A program made the position numbers and the translations under genes. Shown piece by piece: positions 8,690-18,794 of a DNA stretch of 64,000 nucleotides. The DNA lies in NCBI RefSeq assembly GCF_000463075.2, contig NZ_AVAQ01000049.1, positions 84,351-148,350 on the forward strand. Direction: 5' to 3'. Source of the DNA: Lactiplantibacillus plantarum EGD-AQ4 (GTDB lineage: Bacteria > Bacillota > Bacilli > Lactobacillales > Lactobacillaceae). The notes beneath the pieces are model-generated. The model ran no database searches. It was not told where the DNA came from and was given only the letters and a program-made list of their open reading frames with translations. The first letter of the stretch is position 1; each line of letters starts with the position of its first letter.

Positions 8690-9922
8690 ATGGAATTGAA
8701 AGAAAAGCAGGATATAACCATGAAGCATAAAACGTACTTACCGCTCGCTGCTGGAATTTACTTAAATTACGCTATTTTAGGAATGGCGACCATTATCGTC
8801 TCGCAATATGGCAGTCAATTCCAAGCCTTATGGCACACCGATGTTAAAGGAATTTCCACTGTAATCGCCATGATTGGGATCGGTCGTCTCTTAACGATCC
8901 TGATTGCCGGCTATCTCTCAGATCGATTAGGGCGCAAAGGCACGATGCTGATTGGCATGGTGGCGCAAATCCTATTCTTAGCTGGCTTATTCTTCAGCAC
9001 CAATCTCATTAGTGCCTGCATTGCTGCGCTATTCATGGGTGCCACTAATTCCTTTGGCGATACTGCAAGTTACCCGGCGCTGACTGATGCTTTTCAGGAG
9101 CAAGCCGCTAGCATGAATTCACTCGTCAAAGCAGCGATGTCACTTGCACAATTCGTGTTACCATTTATTGTCGCAGCGCAACCAAATGCGCAATTTACAC
9201 TAGTCATCATGGTCGTGGTGATGCTCTTAGACATTGTCTTGATTGCCCTGGCAAGCTTTGCGCCACAAACTTTGACCCAAGCACACGCTAAGAACGAACC
9301 TCAGAGCCAAACGCTGAATACCCCAACTAATGCTAATGCGGCACAGCCGTCTATGTTGATTGATGGCAGTCTCTTAATCATTGTGGGATTCACCTTGTCA
9401 TTTACATTTTATATTTTCTCACAGTATGCGCCTAACTTCGGTAGTAGCGTTCTAAAGCTCGGACTCAATAGTTCCAAGTCATTGATTTCCTGGTATGCGA
9501 TGGCCTCATTGATTTCTGTCTTTATTACGTCATCCTTGGTCACACGCATCAAACCCATCAAATTGATTTTTGTTTATACGCTAATCTCATTCTTAGCATT
9601 GTTACAGATGATCGTGATTCCTAGTGCTGACGGTGCGCGTTTGACCGCCATCGCAATCGGCTTCTTCGCTGCTGGTGGGATCTGGCAACTAGGACTCACC
9701 TTACTCAGCCAGTACTTCCCGGCTGAAAAAGGCAAAGTGACTGGGTATTATAGCTTCGCGACTGCCCTAACGTTTTTTGTTGGGCCATTAGTCTCAAGCT
9801 TCATTATTGATGATACTGCTGCCAGTGTACTGCATGTCTTTGAAATTGACACGGGCGTCACTTTACTCAGCCTTGTAATCGTTATTGTTCTGATGATTCG
9901 TAATCGAAAATTTGCAAACTAA
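8690..9922 (+). CDS. MFS transporter
   Basis: Major facilitator carrier of about 410 residues with roughly 12 membrane segments. The cytoplasmic loop reads SDRLGRKG, the MFS signature. A hydrophilic central loop (about residues 195-225) separates the two halves. ATG 8690-8692 has GGTGGGTG upstream; an ATG at 8720 preceded by AGGA would remove ten residues and cannot be excluded. It resembles the MFS gene at 2449 in its overall pattern and probably carries a related organic acid. It lies after the second lysR gene but behind a terminator and its own operator-like repeats, so it is probably a separate unit. Confidence 0.82.
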   Translation: MELKEKQDITMKHKTYLPLAAGIYLNYAILGMATIIVSQYGSQFQALWHTDVKGISTVIAMIGIGRLLTILIAGYLSDRLGRKGTMLIGMVAQILFLAGLFFSTNLISACIAALFMGATNSFGDTASYPALTDAFQEQAASMNSLVKAAMSLAQFVLPFIVAAQPNAQFTLVIMVVVMLLDIVLIALASFAPQTLTQAHAKNEPQSQTLNTPTNANAAQPSMLIDGSLLIIVGFTLSFTFYIFSQYAPNFGSSVLKLGLNSSKSLISWYAMASLISVFITSSLVTRIKPIKLIFVYTLISFLALLQMIVIPSADGARLTAIAIGFFAAGGIWQLGLTLLSQYFPAEKGKVTGYYSFATALTFFVGPLVSSFIIDDTAASVLHVFEIDTGVTLLSLVIVIVLMIRNRKFAN

Positions 9923-9945
9923 ATCATGGTTGATAAAGCAAGTGT

Positions 9946-10021
9946 GATTTCGAAATGATGTCTAGTGGAATTCGGCATCGTGGCACTGGCTCTGAAATGA
10001 TGCCGAATGGTGTTCGAAATC
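9946..10021. repeat. Nested inverted repeat
   Basis: Outer arms GATTTCGAA (9946-9954) / TTCGAAATC (10013-10021) enclose inner arms ATTCGGCATC (9970-9979) / GATGCCGAAT (9999-10008). The symmetry is exact, but no T tract follows, so a simple terminator is unlikely. The rest of 9923-10081 shows no gene. Confidence 0.6.
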
Positions 10022-10079
10022 AGAACATACGCTTTGAACCTGATTATCCTAGAAGACAACTTAGTAGAATAGCTTTAAA

Positions 10080-10122
10080 TGAATAGGATGAGCAATCCCA
10101 AATCGGTTGCTCATCCTATTTT
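10080..10122. terminator. Bidirectional terminator
   Basis: Perfect stem AATAGGATGAGCAA (10082-10095) / TTGCTCATCCTATT (10107-10120) with A-rich and T-rich flanks, between convergent genes. Confidence 0.85.
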
Positions 10123-10165
10123 AGTGTGTCGCGACTATTTGTCCCACGCACACCTGTTGTTGATA

Positions 10166-10537
10166 TTACGCCCGCACGCTCACGATAATCTGTACCAATA
10201 CCATCAACGCCGCCAAAATATCCAATACCCAACCACTCCAGATATAATAATTCTCCATCGGACGGTATTTTTGACGCGTGACTTTGAGGTTCTTTTCATA
10301 GAGTCGATTGAAAAATACAAATAGCCAAATAAAAAACCATAAAATTAGGCAAAAGACGGGATAAATAAAAATATTGCTCTTGATTCCCCACGGTTCCAAA
10401 CTTGTGACTGCGGTCGGCACATAGACTTTACCAGGTAACAATGGATAAGCGATTACCGCTAACAATAGCGGTACTAGTGCTAAAATCGTCTGTCCCCATA
10501 AATTATAATGACCATGCTCATCCTTAATATTAAACAC
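10166..10537 (-). CDS. Small membrane protein of unknown function
   Basis: 123 residues with about three hydrophobic segments (around residues 14-34, 54-75 and 98-121). I do not recognise a family. The start is GTG at 10535-10537, supported by GGGAGG at 10546-10551. It overlaps the end of the esterase gene by eight bases, which implies translational coupling. It is the last gene of the leftward gntR/esterase/membrane-protein unit. No signal peptide cleavage site or catalytic motif is seen. Confidence 0.7.
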   Translation of the reverse strand: MFNIKDEHGHYNLWGQTILALVPLLLAVIAYPLLPGKVYVPTAVTSLEPWGIKSNIFIYPVFCLILWFFIWLFVFFNRLYEKNLKVTRQKYRPMENYYIWSGWVLDILAALMVLVQIIVSVRA

Positions 10538-11321
10538 TTGCCCAGCCTCCCTTGATTAACCAGTGTATTGCATACGGCAATTGCTGGTTCCACAGTTGCC
10601 AATCATGATGCCCGGCTTGCGATTGCCATTCAAACCGATCTTTGAAAACAGCGGCTAACTGCGGTCTAAACGCTTCATCCATCGCGTTCAAAATATCTTG
10701 ATCACCCGTTGTCATCAAGACTCGTAGCGTACCCCAATCGGTTGAATGCTGTAATAAATATTGTAAGTCAACAGCCGTATTCTGCAGTTGTTCCGGTGAA
10801 AATGCCAGCTCAAAATCGGGCATAATACCGGCTTGTTCCACGTGAAACTTTTTCAGATCTGTTACTGGTGACAACGCCGCCACCGCTGCAAACTGTTGCG
10901 GATAGGTCAACGCATAGCGTAACGCCCCGTATCCACCCATTGAATTACCTAACAAATAGTTATCAGCCGGCCGCGCAGATAACGGAAAAATGTAACGCAT
11001 TCGAGTGGGTAACTCACGTGTTAAGTAGTCCCAATACCGAGGCCCATGCACCATATTCGTGTAAAAGCCGCGACCAGTCTCCGGCATCACCACTGCGACC
11101 CGATACTGCGTTGCCAACAATTCAATGGCCGTCCGCCGTATCCAGGACGTGGCATCGCCTCCCAATCCATGTAACAGCCAAATGGTTGGCAAGCGCTGAT
11201 CTCCACTCATATAAGCTGATTGGACTTGCCCAGCTGCATTTAAAGGTTCCGGCAAAATCACCTGGACCTGTGCAGGTTGCCGTAAGATATTTGAATAAAA
11301 ATTATTACTGTGAATTGACAT
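10530..11321 (-). CDS. Alpha/beta-hydrolase esterase, tributyrin esterase/FrmB-like
   Basis: 263-residue alpha/beta hydrolase of the esterase D/EstA type. The nucleophile elbow is GNSMGGYGAL, the oxyanion region is LLHGLGGDATSW, and the terminal histidine is in GHHDWQLW. No signal peptide, so it acts in the cytosol. The start follows AGGAGG. Relatives hydrolyse short-chain acyl esters. It is downstream of the gntR gene on the same strand and may help remove acyl groups (for example O-acetyl) from a cell-wall sugar imported by the neighbouring PTS; that link is inference. Confidence 0.83.
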   Translation of the reverse strand: MSIHSNNFYSNILRQPAQVQVILPEPLNAAGQVQSAYMSGDQRLPTIWLLHGLGGDATSWIRRTAIELLATQYRVAVVMPETGRGFYTNMVHGPRYWDYLTRELPTRMRYIFPLSARPADNYLLGNSMGGYGALRYALTYPQQFAAVAALSPVTDLKKFHVEQAGIMPDFELAFSPEQLQNTAVDLQYLLQHSTDWGTLRVLMTTGDQDILNAMDEAFRPQLAAVFKDRFEWQSQAGHHDWQLWNQQLPYAIHWLIKGGWASV

Positions 11322-11344
11322 GTGCCCCTCCTATCAATGCCCAA

Positions 11345-12076
11345 TCAACGAATTTGATTCATTGCCACTGACTTTGAATCACTGTTCAATCTAAGTCCAA
11401 AGTAATTCGGTAGCATGTAACTAATGGTATATTCAAGCGTCTGATCACCTTGAAAGACCCACCGCTCAATTTTGATAATCATCGTATCTAGGCCAACGTG
11501 TAGGTAATCCGCCACACGCTGATCAGGAACACAGGTGGCCGCATACTCTTGCTCAAACGGCTGTCTTGAGAGATCAAGTTGGGCGTATTTGCGGATCAAG
11601 GCATAGATTGAATGGACTGCTCTTAGCTTTTTGAGTGCCGTTGCTGGAATCAGCGATGATAAATACCATGATTGGGAGAATTCGAACGGGGCCTGCTTCA
11701 TTTCACGCAATCGCTCTAAGTACCAAGTTGCCACCGGCTCAGTGAATCTTGCCCGCGCGGGTGGCACGGTCTCTTGATTGGCCACGAGCACGGCAACTTG
11801 CTCTTCATCAACATCGTAGGGATGCGTGTCCGTGATTCGCACCGCGGTGCCCCGATTAAACTTGGACACGAAGCTCCCCTTTCCTTGAATTCGGTAAATA
11901 TACCCCTGGTCAGCCAACGTATTTAAGACGCGTACGACCGTCGTTGAACTAACTTGATACTTCTTTCGTAACTCGCTCTCGCTATAAAACGGCGCGTTCT
12001 TGCGAAAATGATTTGAATTCAATTCCAAAATTAACGCATTTAAGATTGTTTGATAAATTGGTTCTTTGCGACTCAT
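11345..12076 (-). CDS. GntR-family regulator with UTRA domain
   Basis: 243 residues. An N-terminal winged helix (YSESELRKKYQVSSTTVVRV) is followed by a UTRA effector domain typical of HutC-type GntR proteins. Many relatives bind amino-sugar phosphates. It is divergent from the IIC-murQ-kinase-mupG operon, and two copies of the dyad TTAATGCATTAA lie in the gap, so it is very probably the repressor of that operon and of its own. The inducer could be GlcNAc-6-P or MurNAc-6-P. Family is clear, ligand inferred. Confidence 0.87.
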   Translation of the reverse strand: MSRKEPIYQTILNALILELNSNHFRKNAPFYSESELRKKYQVSSTTVVRVLNTLADQGYIYRIQGKGSFVSKFNRGTAVRITDTHPYDVDEEQVAVLVANQETVPPARARFTEPVATWYLERLREMKQAPFEFSQSWYLSSLIPATALKKLRAVHSIYALIRKYAQLDLSRQPFEQEYAATCVPDQRVADYLHVGLDTMIIKIERWVFQGDQTLEYTISYMLPNYFGLRLNSDSKSVAMNQIR

Positions 12077-12100
12077 TACCCTTCACCATCCCGCATTAAA

Positions 12101-12228
12101 GTTAATGCATTAAATGTCTATACTTAATCAAAATTTAGGCTCATTCATTATAAATAACGTTATGAAAGCGTTAACTATACTGCTATATTATGCTATACTC
12201 ACTGTTGAAATCAAGTTAATGCATTAAC
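12101..12228. promoter_or_regulatory. Two GntR operators in the divergent promoter
   Basis: The 12-base palindrome TTAATGCATTAA occurs at 12102-12113, 25 bases before the gntR start, and at 12216-12227, within the longer palindrome GTTAATGCATTAAC. They flank the divergent promoters of gntR and the PTS IIC gene. GntR/HutC proteins bind such dyads as dimers. Confidence 0.78.
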
Positions 12229-12300
12229 TTTTTTGAAATTAGGGGGGATTAATTCACAACTACTTGAACTAACCAAACTTTTTAAGGAGATGAATGAATC

Positions 12301-13644
12301 ATGGATAATTCACGTACGTGGAAAGATAAAACGGTTGACGTCATGAGCAAGATTGCAGCCAACCGTTATTTACGTGCTATTCGGGACGGGATAGCAGTTA
12401 TTATTCCAGTTACCATCGTCGGCTCGTTCTTTACGATCGTCACGCAACTACCCATTACTGCTTGGACAAACTTTATTAAGCCCTACGCCGCTGGTTTAGC
12501 AATTCCAATTAATTTTTCAATGGGCTTTATGGCGATTTATGCGGCATTTGCCATTGCAGGTCGGTTAGCTGAAGATTACCACTTCGACCATATTTCAACC
12601 GGGGTCGTCTCAGTAATGGTCTTCCTATTGTTAGCGGTCAAACCAATTACGACCACGCCCGCTGCTTTCAAAGCACTGGGCTTAAAGGCCGCTGCGACCG
12701 TGGTGCCATTAACACACTTCGGGGCTGCCGGTTTATTTACAGCGATGCTTGCCGGAATTCTAACAGCCGAAGTCACTCGGCTCTGTCGTGATCATCATCT
12801 GGTCATCACGTTACCAGATGGGGTCCCACCGGCTGTTGCCGCTTCATTCTCAGCTTTGATTCCAGCAACTTTCTTAATCGTTGGTGCTTGGGTCATTCAC
12901 GTTGGGCTGAATTTTGACGTTAACGCGTTCTTACAATGGGTCTTCAGTCCATTAGCCTACTTCGGGCGTGACAATTTGATCTCAGTTATCGTTCCAATCC
13001 TCTTAACCGATATTGTCTGGCTATTCGGGATTCACGGTGCCGCTTTGGCCACCCCAATCTTCTGGCCATTATGGTATCCAAACCTGAACGAAAACTTAGC
13101 TGCGATTTCTAAAGGCGCTACCGCAGCAACGGTTCCACACTTCATGACTGAACAATTCTTCCAATGGTTTGTCTACGTTGGTGGTGCCGGTGCAACGCTG
13201 TCTCTGTGTATCCTATTAGCCTTCTTCTCTAAGTCGGCTTATGGCAAGACAATTGGCAGGGTTACCATTATTCCTGGGATCTTCAACATTAACGAACCCG
13301 TTATCTTTGGTGTGCCGATTGTGATGAACCCATACTTCGCCATTCCATTCGTTCTGGCACCATTGAGCATGGGGATTATTACTTGGGCTGCCACCGTTCT
13401 CCACTTAGTTAGTCGGACAGTCGCATTAGTTTCTTGGACACTTCCTGGACCAATTGGGGCATTGATGACAACTGCTTGGGATTGGCGCGCTGCCGTCCTA
13501 TGTATTATTAATATTATTGTCGCCACTTTCATCTACTACCCATTCTTCAAGGTTTGGGATCGTAAACAATTAAAGGCTGAACGGGATGCTGCTAAAGCCG
13601 ACGCTGAAAAAGCGGCGCAAGCACAAGCAGCTACTGCCGAATAG
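12301..13644 (+). CDS. PTS IIC, lactose/cellobiose family (orphan permease subunit)
   Basis: 447-residue membrane permease of the Lac/cellobiose PTS class with about ten hydrophobic segments. The conserved IIC region FGIHG and the C-terminal FNINEPVIFGVPIVMNP signature are present. There is no IIA or IIB domain here or nearby, so phosphate must come from shared subunits. AAGGAG precedes the ATG. As first gene of an operon with MurQ, a kinase and MupG, it probably imports a MurNAc-containing disaccharide as its 6-phosphate. The C-terminus is an Ala/Lys/Glu-rich tail. A structured gap with hairpins follows. Confidence 0.87.
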   Translation: MDNSRTWKDKTVDVMSKIAANRYLRAIRDGIAVIIPVTIVGSFFTIVTQLPITAWTNFIKPYAAGLAIPINFSMGFMAIYAAFAIAGRLAEDYHFDHISTGVVSVMVFLLLAVKPITTTPAAFKALGLKAAATVVPLTHFGAAGLFTAMLAGILTAEVTRLCRDHHLVITLPDGVPPAVAASFSALIPATFLIVGAWVIHVGLNFDVNAFLQWVFSPLAYFGRDNLISVIVPILLTDIVWLFGIHGAALATPIFWPLWYPNLNENLAAISKGATAATVPHFMTEQFFQWFVYVGGAGATLSLCILLAFFSKSAYGKTIGRVTIIPGIFNINEPVIFGVPIVMNPYFAIPFVLAPLSMGIITWAATVLHLVSRTVALVSWTLPGPIGALMTTAWDWRAAVLCIINIIVATFIYYPFFKVWDRKQLKAERDAAKADAEKAAQAQAATAE

Positions 13645-13706
13645 CACTTTACGAGCACTAATGACTTCAAACCTAAGTATGAGTCATAATGAAACTGATC
13701 GATTTT

Positions 13707-13804
13707 GGTCTAACGAACCATCAGTCTGGCTGGATGATGACCATGAATTAGACCGTTATCATTGATTACTCCATGAGGACTGCTGCTTGTGCCGCAGTCC
13801 TTTT
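13707..13804 (+). terminator. Structured spacer: nested stem-loop and attenuator-like hairpin
   Basis: The 193-base gap between IIC and murQ holds GGTCTAA (13707-13713) / TTAGACC (13748-13754), enclosing CATCA / TGATG. Further on, AGGACTGC (13776-13783) / GCAGTCCT (13794-13801) is followed by TTTT. The second hairpin looks like a partial rho-independent terminator that may lower expression of the downstream enzymes. Confidence 0.6.
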
Positions 13805-13837
13805 GGTACATATTCTAAGAAACGAGGAAACTACCAT

Positions 13838-14731
13838 ATGAAAGCAGATATTAACCAACTGACTACCGAAAGTCGCAATCCGGCCAGTAATCACTTAGAC
13901 GAAATGTCCGTACTTGCTATTGCACGATTAATGAATCAAGAAGACGCCAAGGTCAGCCAAAGCATCACCCCACAATTGCCACAAATTGCCGCTGCGATTG
14001 ACTTGATCGTTAAGGGCTTTAAAGCTGGCGGTCGCCTGATCTACATGGGTGCTGGTACTAGCGGTCGTTTAGGTGTCCTCGATGCTGCAGAATGCGTTCC
14101 AACGTTTGGTACCGACCCCTCAATGGTTCAAGGCCTGATTGCCGGTGGCGCTCAAGCCATGACCGTCGCTGTCGAAGGTGCCGAGGACGATTTCAAGCTC
14201 GGCGGGCAAGATCTTAAAGCGTTAAAATTAACGGCCAATGACGCGGTCGTGGGACTCGCAGCTAGCGGTCGCACCCCGTACGTCATCGGTGCACTCGACT
14301 ATGCGCACGAAATTGGCGCGGCGACGATCAGCTTAGCTTGCAACGCGTCGGCCCTAATCAGCCAACACGCCCAGGTGGCAATTGAAGTTACCCCGGGTCC
14401 CGAAGTACTCTCTGGTTCAACCCGTTTGAAAGCTGGGACAGCTGAGAAAATGGTACTGAACATGCTGTCTACGATTTCGATGGTCAAAATTGGCAAGGTC
14501 TACCACAACTTGATGGTCGACGTCAAACCAACCAACGAAAAGCTCGTCATTCGCGCTAAGCATATGATTGAACTTGCAACCGGCGTCTCTGCAGATGAAG
14601 CTAGTGAACTATTCACTGCTGCTAACCAGAACGTTAAGACTGCCATTGTCATGAACTTGGCCAATATTTCCGTTACTGAAGCCGAACAACGTTTACAACG
14701 AGCTCACGGTGTTGTTCGAGATGCCCTATAG
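13838..14731 (+). CDS. murQ: N-acetylmuramic acid 6-phosphate etherase
   Basis: MurQ removes D-lactate from MurNAc-6-phosphate, giving GlcNAc-6-phosphate, in cytosolic cell-wall sugar recycling. The 297-residue protein has the SIS fold with [20 protein letters not shown], containing the family's catalytic Glu region, plus [15 protein letters not shown] phosphate binding and the conserved [10 protein letters not shown] segment. The start at ATG 13838 behind GAGGAAA gives the usual family length; an in-frame extension to 13787 has no ribosome site. It is followed after 14 bases by a kinase gene. High confidence. Confidence 0.95.
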   Translation: MKADINQLTTESRNPASNHLDEMSVLAIARLMNQEDAKVSQSITPQLPQIAAAIDLIVKGFKAGGRLIYMGAGTSGRLGVLDAAECVPTFGTDPSMVQGLIAGGAQAMTVAVEGAEDDFKLGGQDLKALKLTANDAVVGLAASGRTPYVIGALDYAHEIGAATISLACNASALISQHAQVAIEVTPGPEVLSGSTRLKAGTAEKMVLNMLSTISMVKIGKVYHNLMVDVKPTNEKLVIRAKHMIELATGVSADEASELFTAANQNVKTAIVMNLANISVTEAEQRLQRAHGVVRDAL

Positions 14732-14745
14732 GAGGTGGCACAATC

Positions 14746-15651
14746 ATGACCTACTTAATCGGCGTTGACTGTGGTGGTACTCACATCGTCGGCCAAACTT
14801 GGACCACTGATCCCGAGCACCTAGTCCAGAGTGTGACGGGTGGTCCTGGAAACGTCGTCTTAGACTATACTGGCGCGATTGCCAACTTAACCGGCGTCTT
14901 AGATCAACTAGTTGCGTCCATTCCCACTGACCAAGTCGACCTAATTCTAATTGGAATCGCGGGTATTGAAACTGCCGGCCATGCGGATGAAATTCAGCAA
15001 CTCATTCATCAGCGTTATCAGATTAAGACTCGTGTTATTAGTGATGCCAAACTCGCATTGCTAAATGGGCTGGCTGGTGCTGATGGCCTATTAGTGATTG
15101 CCGGGACTGGCTCGGTCGTTTACGGCCGTCAAACGGGCCATTTTCTCCGCGTTGGTGGCTGGGGCTACGTTCTGGGTGATGAAGGAAGCGCCTATGATAT
15201 TAGTAAGCGGGCGCTTAAGCAAATCCTTACTCGGACGGATGCCGGACAAACTAGTCAATTGACTAAGTCGCTACTAGCACAACTGAACGTCTCCAGTGTG
15301 CCAGCAGCAGTGCAACGGTTCTACGCCCAAAACCGGCAAACGAATGCCCAGTTAGCACAACTAATCGCTGGCTTAGCCGATCAGGGGAACTCGGAAGCAA
15401 TTGCAGTGTTAGTCGCATCGGCCCAAGCACTAGCGAAACAAGTAATCACCTTATATCAGCGTTTTGACACACCACGACCGCAAAACATCGTCCTTTCAGG
15501 ATCTGTTTTGCAGCATAACCAATTGGTTCGAGAGGCGTTAACTACCGCCATTCATCAGCTCGTACCAACAGTTCAATTCAACGAGATAACAACTAATAAT
15601 GCCCACGCTGCCCTGTACTGGCATCGTTGGGCTCAGGAGGATAACAATTAA
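14746..15651 (+). CDS. BadF/BcrA-type kinase, probable N-acetylglucosamine kinase
   Basis: 301-residue ASKHA-fold kinase of the BadF/BcrA/NagK type. DCGGTHIVGQ is the first phosphate loop, GIAGIE is near the middle, and AGTGSVVYG and GWGYVLGDEGSAYDI are hallmarks of eukaryote-like GlcNAc kinases. AGGAGG lies before the ATG. The stop overlaps the mupG start (TAATG). Cleavage of MurNAc-6P-GlcNAc by MupG would release free GlcNAc, which needs exactly such a kinase to become GlcNAc-6-phosphate. A MurNAc or glucosamine kinase role cannot be excluded. Confidence 0.85.
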   Translation: MTYLIGVDCGGTHIVGQTWTTDPEHLVQSVTGGPGNVVLDYTGAIANLTGVLDQLVASIPTDQVDLILIGIAGIETAGHADEIQQLIHQRYQIKTRVISDAKLALLNGLAGADGLLVIAGTGSVVYGRQTGHFLRVGGWGYVLGDEGSAYDISKRALKQILTRTDAGQTSQLTKSLLAQLNVSSVPAAVQRFYAQNRQTNAQLAQLIAGLADQGNSEAIAVLVASAQALAKQVITLYQRFDTPRPQNIVLSGSVLQHNQLVREALTTAIHQLVPTVQFNEITTNNAHAALYWHRWAQEDNN

Positions 15652-16739
15652 TGACAATGCGGCAATTAGGATTATCAATCTATCCCGACCATAGTGATTT
15701 TGAAGCGAATGCGGCTTATTTAAAATTAGGCCACCAGTATGGTTTTACAAGAATCTTCATGAGTATGTTAGAAGTATCGGGCACGGTTGCTGAAACCAAG
15801 GCTAAGTATCAAAAAATCATTGACGTTGGTAACCAGCTCGGATACCAAACCATCCTGGACGTCTCACCCCGTATCTTCAAGCAATTAGGTATTTCATACA
15901 AGGATCTCAAGTTCTTTGCTGATTTGCACGTTGCTGGTATTCGGCTGGATGAAGGCTTTGACGGCGCCACTGAAGCCATGCTGTCATATAACCCATACGG
16001 CTTAATTATTGAGCTCAACATGAGTAATGACGTCGACTACCTCAATAACATTCTCAGTTATCAAGCCAACGTGCCATTTATTTATGGTTGCCATAACTTC
16101 TACCCGCAAGTTGGCACGGCCCTTCCGTACGACTTTTTCGTCAAATGTAGTGAACGATTCCGAAAATTCGGCATTCACTCCGCCGCATTTGTGGCGAGTC
16201 AAGTCGGCACGATGGGACCTTGGAACGTTAACGACGGCCTTCCCACATTGGAAGCTGATCGCCGCTTACCGATTGCCGTTCAAGCCAAGCATCTCTTTGC
16301 TTCAGGACTCATCGATGATGTGATTATCGGCAACGCCTATGCCAGTGAAGCAGAACTAGCCGCACTAGCAGCCATCAATCGCTACCAGGTCCAATTTCAC
16401 ATTGAATTTGAATCTCACGTCAATGAGATTGAAAAAACGATTGCCCTGACGCCTCAGCACTTCCGCCGGGGTGACATTAATCCGAACGTCATCCGCTCCA
16501 CAATGCCGCGGGTGACTTATAAGGAGACACCCAACGCCCCGCACGATAATGATATTGAGTTCCAACGTGGGGATGTCTTAGTTGGAAATGATGATTTCGG
16601 TATTTATAAAAGTGAGTTGCAGATTGTGTTAAAACCGCACCGTGAACCCCGTAAGAATCGGATTGGACGGATTGCACCTGAAGAATTACTGCTACTTGAT
16701 TTTATTAAGCCTTGGAGTAAGTTCAGGTTTGTGGATTAA
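15651..16739 (+). CDS. mupG: 6-phospho-N-acetylmuramidase (DUF871, MupG family)
   Basis: MupG enzymes split the 6-phosphorylated disaccharide MurNAc-6P-GlcNAc inside the cell. The 362-residue protein has the DUF871 arrangement: an N-terminal TIM-barrel (LGLSIYPDHSDFEANAAYL, HNFYPQVGTALPYDFF, AFVASQVGTMGPW) and a C-terminal cyclophilin-like domain ending LLDFIKPW. The start overlaps the kinase stop by one base, and GAGGAT serves as ribosome site. The operon partner MurQ acts on the MurNAc-6P product. Family assignment is strong; activity is by analogy to the characterised Staphylococcus aureus enzyme. Confidence 0.88.
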   Translation: MTMRQLGLSIYPDHSDFEANAAYLKLGHQYGFTRIFMSMLEVSGTVAETKAKYQKIIDVGNQLGYQTILDVSPRIFKQLGISYKDLKFFADLHVAGIRLDEGFDGATEAMLSYNPYGLIIELNMSNDVDYLNNILSYQANVPFIYGCHNFYPQVGTALPYDFFVKCSERFRKFGIHSAAFVASQVGTMGPWNVNDGLPTLEADRRLPIAVQAKHLFASGLIDDVIIGNAYASEAELAALAAINRYQVQFHIEFESHVNEIEKTIALTPQHFRRGDINPNVIRSTMPRVTYKETPNAPHDNDIEFQRGDVLVGNDDFGIYKSELQIVLKPHREPRKNRIGRIAPEELLLLDFIKPWSKFRFVD

Positions 16740-16767
16740 TTCGTAAAATATCCGTTGTAAGAATATG

Positions 16768-16812
16768 AAAAGTCCGTTTGAAGATGTTGGCATCTTTGAA
16801 CGGATTTTTTGG
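16768..16812 (+). terminator. Terminator of the MurNAc operon
   Basis: AGTCCGTTTGAAGATG (16771-16786) pairs imperfectly with CATCTTTGAACGGATT, followed by TTTTT. Confidence 0.75.
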
Positions 16813-16825
16813 GTCGGAATAAGCT

Positions 16826-16904
16826 TTCGAATTTAAATCGAATTTAAAATATGCCGCTATATCAGTGTTCATTTCATATTTTGTTGGAGATTCGAATTTA
16901 AATC
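16826..16904. repeat. 14-bp direct repeat
   Basis: TTCGAATTTAAATC occurs at 16826-16839 and 16891-16904, with a third partial copy overlapping the first. It is self-complementary in part. No gene is present; the role is unknown. Confidence 0.4.
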
Positions 16905-16908
16905 AAAA

Positions 16909-16956
16909 ACAAATCTAAAAAGAGCGTCCCGACCACAACAGTCAGCGACGCTCTAT
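16909..16956 (-). terminator. Terminator of the first 6-phospho-beta-glucosidase gene
   Basis: Stem AGAGCGTC (16921-16928) / GACGCTCT (16947-16954), with a run of A on its left giving a U tract on the minus-strand transcript. Confidence 0.8.
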
Positions 16957-16994
16957 ATAACAATATTAATTCTCAAAGCTAGCCAAGCCCGAAT

Positions 16995-18794
<1,800 letters not shown>

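Noticed and set aside
10868..11371. 167-codon open frame antisense to the esterase gene
   Set aside because: Fully overlaps a gene with clear catalytic motifs and reads as a shadow frame.
16826..16904. Direct repeat as insertion-sequence ends
   Set aside because: No transposase, no target duplication and only 65 bases between copies.
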